In this document: positions 54,237 to 62,833 of the stretch, one piece after another
Numbering within the stretch: the stretch's first letter is position 1
Layout: each line of letters starts with the position of its first letter
NCBI GenBank assembly: GCA_045106985.1
Contig: JBGCFQ010000011.1
Span: 310,001-374,000, forward strand
DNA from: JAUIET01 sp045106985
GTDB lineage: Bacteria > Pseudomonadota > Gammaproteobacteria > Pseudomonadales > JAUIET01
Direction: 5' to 3'
DNA length: 64,000 nt
Notes under the pieces: generated by a model
What the model was told of the DNA's origin: nothing
The model's input: the letters and a program-made list of their open reading frames with translations, nothing else
The model's database searches: none
Translations under genes and position numbers: made by a program

Positions 54237-56324
54237 TCATTCATAAGTAACATATATCGGTGACGACCAGGCTCGTTCCTGCGCAGGGGCCAGACAGTCT
54301 TCAGCCAATGCCATATTCGCCCCTCCCGCACAGTAATTGGCTTTGATGCATAGGCCCCGCTCGTCTCGATCGCAGTTTAAGGGGTTGCCGTTTACCGCTT
54401 CGCTGGCCACTTGTAGCGCCCTCACATAGTAAGTGAACTCCGCTCCCTGCGTACCTGACAAGTCAGTAAACTCCACCGCACAGCCGTTCGGGTCTGACTC
54501 ACAGCTAAATGTTTTCCAAGGGTCTTCAATCAAACTCGCGTTGAAGCTCTCATCAGGCTGTTGCGCTCTTATCCTAATCACCTCTATACGCTCGATAATC
54601 TTACGTTGTCGCCCCGGGTTATAGCATTCACCTCGACATAACCAAGCGGCGCGTTCTGCAGTAAGGCTTTGCTCAACAAACTCAGGACAGCCAGGCTCTT
54701 GTTGCCAGGCCCCCACCGCGCGCACCTTAAATGTTAATGGATGCCTTGTTTTTAGCTCAGAGCCCATGCCATACAAAATAGGTCCCTCGTTGATGTCTGA
54801 TTTGGATTCGGCATCGAACCATAGCTGTATTCGGTCGCCCGAGGTTGCATAAACTTGCTTATTGCTTAGAGCCGTGAAAATCGAATCTTTATCTCGCTGA
54901 GTCGAATGCACGGCGACCAGCCCGCCGGTGTAGTAATAAGAATCGTCGGCAACGGCTTCATCTCTCGGAAAGTAGCCATTGCCATCCGTCATGTGCAAGC
55001 GACCAAATTCTTTATAGCCCGTTCCTGGCCGCGAACGGTGGTTGTCACTGGATGCGATAAACCCCCAACGGTAGGTCGAGCCATCTTCGTCACGTATCGC
55101 CGCTGCATACTGAGCGCTGTTTTTTGGCAGATATTGATAAGCCGGTAGAAAGGCGTCATCCAGCTGTCCACAAGCTCCAAAGTCCTCAGGCGTCACCCCT
55201 GCAATGTCCGGAAAGGCATTGGATAGCGGTGAGCGTCCAAAAATCTTGCGCTGCGCGTCTTTAACTTGAGCAATACAATCGACGCTTTCTGGGTCGGCAC
55301 AACGCGCCTTAACCAAATCTTCAGCACGCGCGCAGCAGGGCTCAAAACCAACAGTGGCCGCAGGGCAGCGTATTGTGTTGTCTGGCAGCAGTTCACCGCG
55401 GTCAATATCTCGATACACCTCAGAGTTGCCATGCCCTGAATACACCTCCAACAACCTCTGCCATTTTGGATTATGATCACGCGCGTTCAGTTGAAAACGA
55501 AAGTCTGATTGCTTGTTATTGGTTTTCCCCCATGCCATGCCATGTGGAATAACAATCGCACTCAAACCCCAGTCATCAAGTTTCTCAAATAAGCGTTGTG
55601 GCGTTTCAGCTACGTCAATGCAGTCGTCAGGCAAATCACGAACGGCCACCCCCGCCGGGCATTGGTCTGCGCCTAATAACTGCAAAAGATCGCGATGATA
55701 CTGTCCATAGCTTTGCCAGTTCTCCCTGTCAGTAAGGCTGTTAGCCAAACCCATCGAACCGAATACATAGTTCATGGCGAGAGGAGCTGCAATGGGCTTA
55801 GGAACATTGAAAGAATCTTTTAGAAGAACATTCTTATGCCCATAGTGGCGCGTCGCTGTCTCTCCGCGCTGGGTCCACTCCCACCCAAGAAACGCTACCG
55901 TATCAGGACTTTGCGGATCAACTTGCACTGCATTGCAATCATTAATCGCATTCTGGGTTTCTAGCCATTTATTAGTTGTTAGCGCTTCGGCGTGGTCATT
56001 TATGCTCCAAAAATCTAACGCTGAACAATATCGAGCGAAGTCACAAGCATCGGCAATACTGCGGGGCCCTTCAGTGCCATTAGCCGGCAAACTTTGTACC
56101 GCTGAATCAGCCGAAAACTCACTGTGCACGTGTAAGTCTCCAAATAGAATATCGGTCGACTGATTCGCTGTCACGGATCGTGCAATGCTATTGGGTGCAG
56201 GCATAACCCATTCCTTTGCCTTACTCGCATTAGACTTAACAGCAGTAAATAACCCCAAACCAGCTACAGCTATAAGTAAAACGATACAGAGAAGAGTTAT
56301 AAGTAAGACTTTGGCTACTTTCAT
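54237..56324 (-). CDS. DUF3604 protein (PHP-like), membrane-anchored
   Basis: The 695-residue protein starts with one hydrophobic helix (about residues 5-28), likely a signal anchor to the periplasm. The metal-binding signature FGDLHVHSEFSADS follows near residue 61, as in DUF3604 proteins related to PHP-type phosphoesterases. Other conserved pieces are FWSINDHAEAL near 104, FLGWEWTQRGET near 144 and GFIASSDNHRSRPGTGY near 418. Many cysteines suggest disulphides in the periplasm. It lies 13 bases after an MFS exporter gene and before an epoxide-hydrolase-like gene. No reaction is established for the family. Confidence 0.85.
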   Translation of the reverse strand: MKVAKVLLITLLCIVLLIAVAGLGLFTAVKSNASKAKEWVMPAPNSIARSVTANQSTDILFGDLHVHSEFSADSAVQSLPANGTEGPRSIADACDFARYCSALDFWSINDHAEALTTNKWLETQNAINDCNAVQVDPQSPDTVAFLGWEWTQRGETATRHYGHKNVLLKDSFNVPKPIAAPLAMNYVFGSMGLANSLTDRENWQSYGQYHRDLLQLLGADQCPAGVAVRDLPDDCIDVAETPQRLFEKLDDWGLSAIVIPHGMAWGKTNNKQSDFRFQLNARDHNPKWQRLLEVYSGHGNSEVYRDIDRGELLPDNTIRCPAATVGFEPCCARAEDLVKARCADPESVDCIAQVKDAQRKIFGRSPLSNAFPDIAGVTPEDFGACGQLDDAFLPAYQYLPKNSAQYAAAIRDEDGSTYRWGFIASSDNHRSRPGTGYKEFGRLHMTDGNGYFPRDEAVADDSYYYTGGLVAVHSTQRDKDSIFTALSNKQVYATSGDRIQLWFDAESKSDINEGPILYGMGSELKTRHPLTFKVRAVGAWQQEPGCPEFVEQSLTAERAAWLCRGECYNPGRQRKIIERIEVIRIRAQQPDESFNASLIEDPWKTFSCESDPNGCAVEFTDLSGTQGAEFTYYVRALQVASEAVNGNPLNCDRDERGLCIKANYCAGGANMALAEDCLAPAQERAWSSPIYVTYE

Positions 56325-56337
56325 TTTTATTGCCTAC

Positions 56338-57771
56338 TCAGGACTGTGGCGTTGGTCGGGCCCTATACGCTAATAAGCTAGCAATAGCAGTGGACAGAGC
56401 TGCAAACAAAAAGGCGTAATGACCGACTTGCTGCAAGCCTTCGTAGTTCTGCGGCCCTATTTCACTTCGCCCCAAGAACACCGTTATCAACAGCATAACC
56501 ACTGCTGTACCCGCCATGTTGCCCAGATAGCGAGACAGATTCAATATTGCAGACGCAGAACTTAGTCGATCCGGGTTAACTGCCCCCATCGCCAAGTTAT
56601 TATTAGGTGTCGTGAAAATTCCTATGCCTACGCCATTCAACAATAGCGCTAAGACAACCAAAAACAATGGAGTAGTTGATGTCATTAAACTCAGTAAGAA
56701 AAAAGCAAGCGATACCATTGCGCAACCTATGGACACCAGAACCCTTTGCGATACAGCAAAACTACGCTTTGTAAACAATAGGCTGACGAGCACAACCATA
56801 AGCACTTGCAGTAACACAATGAGTCCAGCGTCCGACGGCGTCATGCCCATTGTGTATTGCAAAAGTAAGCTGAGTAAAAATACAAGCGTGTAGTTGCCGG
56901 CGTAAACGAAAAAGGCTGTAGTAAGCGAACTTAAAAAAACCATATTGCCGCGAATTGCATGCCACCTAACGAGAGGGTAAGGAACTCGTGCGATATGCCT
57001 TCCGAATAGCCAAGTAAATAAAGTTGCGCCGATCAGCAAAGCAAGCTGCGCGCTGGGGAACACGCCATCTATAGGCAAAGAGGTTGCGATTACAATGCAG
57101 CTCAACGCTATGCCTAGCAAGGCTGTGCCAGGCCAGTCCACTGGCATTGGTTCGCTGCTCTTCCACTCGCCACGCAAAAATCGCCCAACTAGAAATAAGT
57201 TGAGCAACGACAGCGGGACCTGGGCAGCAAATACGCTTCGCCAACCTGTGTATTCCGTTAAAAAGCCACCAACTACCGGGCCCAGCGCCAACCCTAGGTA
57301 AATAGCAGAGGCGGTAATACCAAGAGCTCCCGCCCGTTCCTTACCGGTATAAATACTCGAAATTATTGCCATGCCCGTCGCGTGCATCATCGCTGTCGCT
57401 AAGCCCTGAAAAGCGCGGCACAACAACATCCATTCCATAGTGTGCGAAAAAGCGGCTAGCAGATTACCTGCAGCAAACAAGACCATACCTAACAAGTAAA
57501 CCTTTCTTCTACCCACCGCGTCGGCGTAACGTCCCATAGGTAGAATGAAAATTGCATTGATGAGCAAGAAAGACATCGGAATCCAGCCAACGAGCACAGC
57601 GTCGGCTTGTAATTCTCGAGCGAGTTCGGGAATAGCAATTTGAATGGAAGAAAGCGTCATCGCTGATTGAGCCGTACCCAAGGATACGGCTATTAGAGCG
57701 ACGCGCTTGTCTCTAGGTGATAATAGTTTGTTACCGGTGTTGGCTGGATTAGATGCAGATTTGGAGGCCAT
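56338..57771 (-). CDS. MFS transporter, DHA2 (EmrB/QacA-like) type
   Basis: The 477-residue product has 12 to 14 hydrophobic segments. The loop 2-3 motif is GRYADAVGRRKVYLLG near residue 80, and GLALGPVVGGFLTEYTGWR near 157 is the antiporter motif C of proton-drug antiporters. EmrB-type exporters use the proton gradient to expel small molecules. It heads a three-gene unit with DUF3604 and the epoxide-hydrolase-like gene, so it may export or import their substrate or product; this is inference. Confidence 0.9.
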   Translation of the reverse strand: MASKSASNPANTGNKLLSPRDKRVALIAVSLGTAQSAMTLSSIQIAIPELARELQADAVLVGWIPMSFLLINAIFILPMGRYADAVGRRKVYLLGMVLFAAGNLLAAFSHTMEWMLLCRAFQGLATAMMHATGMAIISSIYTGKERAGALGITASAIYLGLALGPVVGGFLTEYTGWRSVFAAQVPLSLLNLFLVGRFLRGEWKSSEPMPVDWPGTALLGIALSCIVIATSLPIDGVFPSAQLALLIGATLFTWLFGRHIARVPYPLVRWHAIRGNMVFLSSLTTAFFVYAGNYTLVFLLSLLLQYTMGMTPSDAGLIVLLQVLMVVLVSLLFTKRSFAVSQRVLVSIGCAMVSLAFFLLSLMTSTTPLFLVVLALLLNGVGIGIFTTPNNNLAMGAVNPDRLSSASAILNLSRYLGNMAGTAVVMLLITVFLGRSEIGPQNYEGLQQVGHYAFLFAALSTAIASLLAYRARPTPQS

Positions 57772-57799
57772 CAGTGAGCAAGTCTATGGCAATACCCTG

Positions 57800-58915
57800 T
57801 TAAAGATCGGCCAAGGGGTTCTGTGCCCATGGGGACGCAAAAAAACCATCGAGCACTTCACCTGGCACTTCCTCGGGTGCCTTAAACTGCCAATTCGGGC
57901 TTCTATCCTTGTCAATTAACAAGGCTCGCACGCCTTCGGCAAACTCCGGGTGCCTTACAATATTTGTCGCCAGCAATAATTCGCTGCGCAAGGCGTCTGC
58001 CAGCGAGAGCTCTTTCGCTGCGGACAACTGCCGATCAATCCAAAGTACAGCCAGCGGAGAGCCATGCTTCATGGCATCGCGAGCTTTGCACAGCCAACTA
58101 TCCTCTGTCTCCAATTCTGCAATTCTGGTGTAAACATCCTTGATATCACCCTCGCACAACTCATTAATCAGTAATTGATGCTTGGCAATAAAGCCGTCTG
58201 GAACCTCGAATGAATTCTGCGTTGAAAGTTCAGCCAGGGCACTACTTACCAAATCGGCAGAGCCTTCGGCATCGCTTTGCCAATCGAGGGCCTGCAAAGT
58301 AGACAACGCGGAATCGCGAGCCTCATTCGCCAGCATGACCGTACCAAAGCCGGTGAAAACTCCATCAGTGCCGTTGAAGTTCGCCGCCGTTAACGCCAAA
58401 AAACGGCCTATAGCGCCGGGCATTTTATTCAGGAAGTAGCTTCCACCAACATCAGGAAACAAAGCGATGGTAACTTCGGGCATCGCGAAGCGAGTTCGCT
58501 CAGTTACTACACGATGGCTGCAACCTGCAAAAATCCCCAGGCCGCCACCCATCACAATGCCATGCCCCCAACATACAACCGGCTTAGAATAGTTATGCAA
58601 GGTGTGGTTCATGCGGTATTCGCGAGCGAAAAAAGTTTCTGCATATTCGCACGGACCACCGGGTGTTGTTACTGCCGACTTGTGCAAGGCTTGCACATCG
58701 CCGCCAGCACAAAACGCTTTTTCACCACTTCCGTAGATAAATACGGCCGCGATTGAATCGTCATTCTGCCACGCCTCCAAGGGCTCAAGCAGTAATTCAA
58801 CCATGTCCAAGGTTAACGAGTTCAAGGTAGCCGGCACATTGAGCAACAAAGTACCAATACTCTGCCCGTTTGTGCACGGCAGTACGTTCGAGACTATCGG
58901 AGCTTCATCACTCAT
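57800..58915 (-). CDS. Enoyl-CoA hydratase/isomerase family, 3-hydroxyisobutyryl-CoA hydrolase-like
   Basis: At 371 residues it is longer than a typical enoyl-CoA hydratase and fits the ECH_2/HIBCH type. Landmarks are GSGEKAFCAGGDVQALH near residue 65, GHGIVMGGGLGIFAG near 118 and ALFPDVGGSYFLNKMPG near 150, with a long C-terminal helical region. HIBCH acts in valine catabolism, but the substrate here could be another 3-hydroxyacyl-CoA. It starts five bases after the acylating aldehyde dehydrogenase gene and is almost certainly in its operon. Confidence 0.87.
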   Translation of the reverse strand: MSDEAPIVSNVLPCTNGQSIGTLLLNVPATLNSLTLDMVELLLEPLEAWQNDDSIAAVFIYGSGEKAFCAGGDVQALHKSAVTTPGGPCEYAETFFAREYRMNHTLHNYSKPVVCWGHGIVMGGGLGIFAGCSHRVVTERTRFAMPEVTIALFPDVGGSYFLNKMPGAIGRFLALTAANFNGTDGVFTGFGTVMLANEARDSALSTLQALDWQSDAEGSADLVSSALAELSTQNSFEVPDGFIAKHQLLINELCEGDIKDVYTRIAELETEDSWLCKARDAMKHGSPLAVLWIDRQLSAAKELSLADALRSELLLATNIVRHPEFAEGVRALLIDKDRSPNWQFKAPEEVPGEVLDGFFASPWAQNPLADL

Positions 58916-58920
58916 AGTTT

Positions 58921-60354
58921 TCAGCCTCGACCAACGCGTTCCATGACCGAACCAAAAAGATCTTCATCAGCCGGCAATGTCTTAGGCACGGCCAGAGGCT
59001 TGGACACCCAGGTTATGTTTACCAGGTTTTTCCAGTTGATATTGTCGTTAGTAGAATTACCACCCCAGGTTCCGCACCCCAAGGAAAATGTCTGGCGCAA
59101 ACCGTTCCACAAATTACCGCTGTTTGATGGTGCTTGAGGCTGGTTAACCATCACCCTGGATGTTTTAGTGCCAAGGCCAATCTTCAAAATGTTCTCGTCG
59201 CTGGTGGAATAAATGCCGCAGCTATGCCCCATTCCCTGATAAGTCTGAATTTCATTGGTAAGCGCAACGGCTTCATCAATATCCTTAACCTTATAGAAGG
59301 CCATAATTGTGGAGAGCTTCTCACCTGAATACGGATAATCCGGTCCAGTGCCGGTTTCAGGCATGATGATAAACAAGCGGTCGGCTGGAATATCCACACC
59401 CGCCATAGCACAAAGTACCTGAGGCGTTTTTACCACGGCTTGCGTGTTGAGGCTGCCGTCCTTCCACAGTACTGCTGCTATTTTTTTATAGTCATCTGAG
59501 TTGGCCAAATAACCGCCCTGGGCAATTAGTTTTTCCAACATCGCGTCGTAAACAGATTCAATAACGATGACCGAATTGTCTGATGAACACGAGGCCGCCA
59601 GATCCAGTGTTTTTGATATTCTAATTTTCTCAGCAGCATCATCCAAATCCGCCGTTTCATCCACAGTAATAACTGCGTTACCTGCACCCACACCCAAAGC
59701 AGGTGTGCCACTCGAGTAAGCGGCCTTAACCATGCCATAGCCGCCAGTCGCTAGAATCAAATCGCATTGGCGCATGAGTTCTTCGGTGCTTTCAATAGTA
59801 GGCGTTTCTATACCTATCACTAGGTCCGCAGGAGCGCCCATTTCAACTAAAGCGGCTCGCATACGATCAACAATAAGCTTATTCGTTAGCTTGGCACGAG
59901 GGTGTGGCGCAATGATAATTGAATTGCGCCCTTTGACGGCATTGATGCCTTTGATAACCGGCGTTGCTTCTGGGTTTGTTGATGGCGACAAGGCCCCAAT
60001 AACACCAGCAGGCTTGGCAATTTTAATAATGTTGCGTTCTAGGTCTTCTTCGATAACACCCACCGACTTATCGTCGATGATGTCCATCAATGCCGCACGA
60101 GGCTTAACCGAAATTTTAAGAAACTTGCCGTTGTAGTCCCCAAGCTGTGTCTCATCAAGTGTGTGCTGGGCAAGTTCTTCGGCTACACCCGGTTGGCAAC
60201 ATGACCACACCATGGCACGAAGCAGATCATCTATCTGTTCCTGGCTATAGTCCTCTATAACAGCTTGCGCCGCACGTGAACGTTGCATAAGTTCAGTGAT
60301 TAATTTTGATGCATCTAGCTCAGCGGGTGTTTGATCAGGCGACGTACTATTCAT
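58921..60354 (-). CDS. CoA-acylating aldehyde dehydrogenase
   Basis: The 477-residue protein resembles the acylating aldehyde dehydrogenase half of AdhE and the sulfoacetaldehyde-type enzymes: AGVIGALSPSTNPEATP near residue 116, GVGAGNAVITVDETADL near 221, the catalytic Cys256 in AASCSSDNSVIVIESVYDA, and GCGTWGGNSTNDNINW near 430. It would oxidise an aldehyde to an acyl-CoA with NAD and CoA. Paired with the HIBCH-like gene, it suggests a short catabolic step feeding CoA thioesters. It has no alcohol dehydrogenase domain or microcompartment shell genes nearby. Confidence 0.9.
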   Translation of the reverse strand: MNSTSPDQTPAELDASKLITELMQRSRAAQAVIEDYSQEQIDDLLRAMVWSCCQPGVAEELAQHTLDETQLGDYNGKFLKISVKPRAALMDIIDDKSVGVIEEDLERNIIKIAKPAGVIGALSPSTNPEATPVIKGINAVKGRNSIIIAPHPRAKLTNKLIVDRMRAALVEMGAPADLVIGIETPTIESTEELMRQCDLILATGGYGMVKAAYSSGTPALGVGAGNAVITVDETADLDDAAEKIRISKTLDLAASCSSDNSVIVIESVYDAMLEKLIAQGGYLANSDDYKKIAAVLWKDGSLNTQAVVKTPQVLCAMAGVDIPADRLFIIMPETGTGPDYPYSGEKLSTIMAFYKVKDIDEAVALTNEIQTYQGMGHSCGIYSTSDENILKIGLGTKTSRVMVNQPQAPSNSGNLWNGLRQTFSLGCGTWGGNSTNDNINWKNLVNITWVSKPLAVPKTLPADEDLFGSVMERVGRG

Positions 60355-60568
60355 GGAGGACTCTCAGATAAAAGATGGCGTTAGTGAATTCCATAGAGCA
60401 CTTTAACTAAGGAATTGCAGACATTAGCCCGCTATCATATCAGCGAAGCTGGCATAGTGAAATGCCCATAGAAGGCAGCGCTATACTTAGGCCTAGAACT
60501 AGACTTTGAGCCCCATTTAAAAGCCGGCAAGAGATATTAGTAGCAGGCGTTAAGAAAAAGGGTTGACG

Positions 60569-61495
60569 TTAACCGAGGCAGGCAAGCATCTCGGCATCAG
60601 GACGCTGCAGCAATTTTTCCAATCGCCGGCGATTGGCATGCAGTGCTTGCATGTAAGGGTTTACACCGTCAAAGTGAGATTCAACGTAGCGATATCGACC
60701 TGCGAAATACCCATCCAGCCTATCCGCTACTATCGAGCGCATGAAATGAGGCGTTTTTCGCAGCAACTCTTCGGGAGAGGCGTAAATCACCTGAATGTTA
60801 CCTACGCTGTCTTCACACTTAGTAACGCCCGCTATCTCAAATTCGCGATACAGATTTTGGTAGCATTTCTGTAAATACTCTTCATCAGCCATCTGCGCTA
60901 TAACATCAGCAGTACCCACCAAGGCGCCAACAACGTGGTGGCGGTGGTCTTGCAAAGCAATGCTCTCTGGGCTCAGCTCATAGCCAGTGAAGTGAACTAT
61001 CTTTGTCGCCAAATCGGCGTGGTGACCAAGTCCTATAGTAGGCAAATACTCAGCCATAAACTGAGCGCTGCGACTTACATGCACTTTAGTGTATTCAGCG
61101 CCGTGGTGATGAATTTTGTCGGCCGTTCGGCGGATGTAGCCTGAATCATGAAAGAGCGCTGCTATAACGCCCATTAAGCACAATTCCGGGCCCAAGCATT
61201 GGTTACCTTCATGCTCTTCTTCGTAGCCATCTGCCAAGCGCGTGAACGCGAGAGTCACATCCAATACATGCTGCAAATCATGGTAATCGGTTTCACAGCG
61301 ATGAAAGCCCGGGTATTTGCCTCGGTACAGCCTTCCAACATCAGCAAAAAGGCGGTCTAAGATTCGAAATGGGCGCTTAGGATAGCGCTTTTCCAAAATA
61401 CTTTTGACCGCCGCTAAAACACTCTCGGGGTCAGCTACATCTACACTGTGGGTTACGTCTTTGGTCACGGTAAGCTCTGCTTCCTTTGCCGGCAC
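60569..61495 (-). CDS. HD-domain phosphohydrolase, cyclic-nucleotide-phosphodiesterase-like
   Basis: The 308-residue product (GTG start) has YHDLQHVLDVTLAFTRLADG near residue 71 and ALFHDSGYIRR with the His116-Asp117 pair. The first resembles the YHN-x2-H-A-x-D-V signature of class I phosphodiesterases. Further His residues (KIHHHGAEYT near 130, GLGHHADL near 155) can complete the metal site. A phosphodiesterase or phosphohydrolase on a nucleotide signal is likely but not proved. It is divergent from the SDR gene. Confidence 0.8.
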   Translation of the reverse strand: MPAKEAELTVTKDVTHSVDVADPESVLAAVKSILEKRYPKRPFRILDRLFADVGRLYRGKYPGFHRCETDYHDLQHVLDVTLAFTRLADGYEEEHEGNQCLGPELCLMGVIAALFHDSGYIRRTADKIHHHGAEYTKVHVSRSAQFMAEYLPTIGLGHHADLATKIVHFTGYELSPESIALQDHRHHVVGALVGTADVIAQMADEEYLQKCYQNLYREFEIAGVTKCEDSVGNIQVIYASPEELLRKTPHFMRSIVADRLDGYFAGRYRYVESHFDGVNPYMQALHANRRRLEKLLQRPDAEMLACLG

Positions 61496-61932
61496 ATATC
61501 ACTGTTCTTCAGTAATATCAGCCCTTTGGCGGCTCTTTCGGTAAAGTGTAGTGACCACTCTTTGGTCAGCAAGCCTATTGCGCCGAGAACGTGAACCCCT
61601 TGGCAAATTCACCCTATTAGTTTCACACTTTGCCCAGCACACCAACCGAATTATATCGCTTAATCAAAGACTTAGACGGCATGACAAACACCGTAATGAC
61701 AAGCACACAAGGGCTTCACATACAGCTGGTTAGCGGACATTTGTGTGCGCTAAAAGCTCAACAAGAGCCTTTGCGATAGAAGCATCTGGCTCGTAAGGGC
61801 GTGATTCCATGCGTATCTAGACCCACCTGGTGTGACCCTGAGAGCTATATTCTGACTCTTTATGGTCTGTTCCAAACTTAGTTGAGCTTCTAGAATGTGC
61901 TGCTGAACAAACCGCTATCAATAGGAGGAATC
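61496..61932. other. 437-base divergent intergenic region
   Basis: No gene is supported between the HD-domain gene and the SDR gene; a 60-codon GTG-started reading at 61551-61733 has no ribosome-binding site and a composition unlike its neighbours. The region holds an inverted repeat TGACCA-CTCTT-TGGTCA (61552-61568) close to the HD gene and the AGGAGG ribosome-binding site (61923-61928) of the SDR gene. Confidence 0.6.
61552..61568. promoter_or_regulatory. Inverted repeat, possible operator
   Basis: TGACCA and TGGTCA are perfect 6-base arms separated by CTCTT, 57 bases upstream of the HD-domain gene start. The size suits a dimeric regulator; a role is inferred only from position. Confidence 0.35.
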
Positions 61933-62694
61933 ATGGGAATGTATGCAATGACGGGTGGCGCCACAGGCATTGGCGCCGCGATTAAAGAAAGCTTGAAGGC
62001 GAACGGACATCATGTGGTGGTGGTGGATATCAAAGACGCCGACATCGAAGCCGATTTATCTAAGCCTGTAGGTCGCTTGCTGGCCATTAGCGGGATTGTG
62101 GAACGCTGCGGTGAAGGTCTGGACGGCTTTATTGCCTGCGCAGGAGTCGGTGGTCACGTACCAAACAAGGCATTGATTTCAAGCGTCAACTATTTTGGCA
62201 CCACTGAGTTGGTCGACGGCATTCTTGGCCTTCTCAGTCTGCGAAAGGGGGCCGCACTTCTGGTTTCCTCCAATTCCGCTCCGATGCCTACCGACAGTGC
62301 CTACGTTGATTTATTGCTAGAAGGCGATGAAAGCAAGGCCTCGGCTCATGCTGAGTCCATGGAAGGCCAACAGGTTTACAGCGGTAGCAAGCAAGGCGTG
62401 GCTAGATGGATGCGTCGCAACATAAGCCGAATTTCAAAGCTCGGCGTGCGAATTAACGCGATTGCGCCTGGCTATACCCAAACACCAATGACACAGGCTG
62501 TTGAAGAAAGCGAACAATACGGTGCGGCCATCAGGGATTTTATGGCCAGCATTCCGGTAGGAAGGCCCGGTAAGCCTGCTGACATGGCGGCCGCTGCTAT
62601 GTTCTTGCTCAGTGATGAAGCCGGCTTCATTAATGGCTCCGTTCTATTCTCTGACGGCGGCCACGATGCAATGTTGCGGCCAGACGAGTTTTAG
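61933..62694 (+). CDS. Short-chain dehydrogenase, 3-alpha-hydroxysteroid dehydrogenase-like
   Basis: The ATG at 61933 follows AGGAGG and gives 253 residues, better than the reading from 61897. The NAD-binding motif is TGGATGIG (7-14), catalytic Ser is in VSSNSAP and Tyr149-x3-Lys153 is in QVYSGSKQG. The overall pattern (VVDIKDADIEADLSKP near the start, GGHDAMLRPDEF at the end) resembles the Comamonas 3-alpha-hydroxysteroid dehydrogenase/carbonyl reductase HsdA. Whether the substrate is a steroid is unproved. It is followed by an AraC regulator. Confidence 0.87.
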   Translation: MGMYAMTGGATGIGAAIKESLKANGHHVVVVDIKDADIEADLSKPVGRLLAISGIVERCGEGLDGFIACAGVGGHVPNKALISSVNYFGTTELVDGILGLLSLRKGAALLVSSNSAPMPTDSAYVDLLLEGDESKASAHAESMEGQQVYSGSKQGVARWMRRNISRISKLGVRINAIAPGYTQTPMTQAVEESEQYGAAIRDFMASIPVGRPGKPADMAAAAMFLLSDEAGFINGSVLFSDGGHDAMLRPDEF

Positions 62695-62725
62695 CAATTG
62701 GCTGGCTAAACTTGCGGCTACTACT

Positions 62726-62739
62726 CTGGCTATAGCCAG
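62726..62739. promoter_or_regulatory. Perfect 14-bp palindrome upstream of AraC gene
   Basis: CTGGCTATAGCCAG lies between the SDR stop and the AraC-type gene, about 95 bases before the ATG. It could be an operator or a short hairpin at the end of the SDR transcript; there is no T tract. Confidence 0.35.
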
Positions 62740-62833
62740 CTACGACCAAAGGTTTTATTATTAGCGAATCTTCTGTCGAAGGGTTTTTACTTGAGCAGTA
62801 ACAGTATTAGAGACCGTAAATACGAGCTCAAAG

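Noticed and set aside
61551..61733. 60-codon plus-strand reading in the HD/SDR intergenic region
   Set aside because: GTG start inside an inverted repeat, no ribosome-binding site, and a basic random-looking product.
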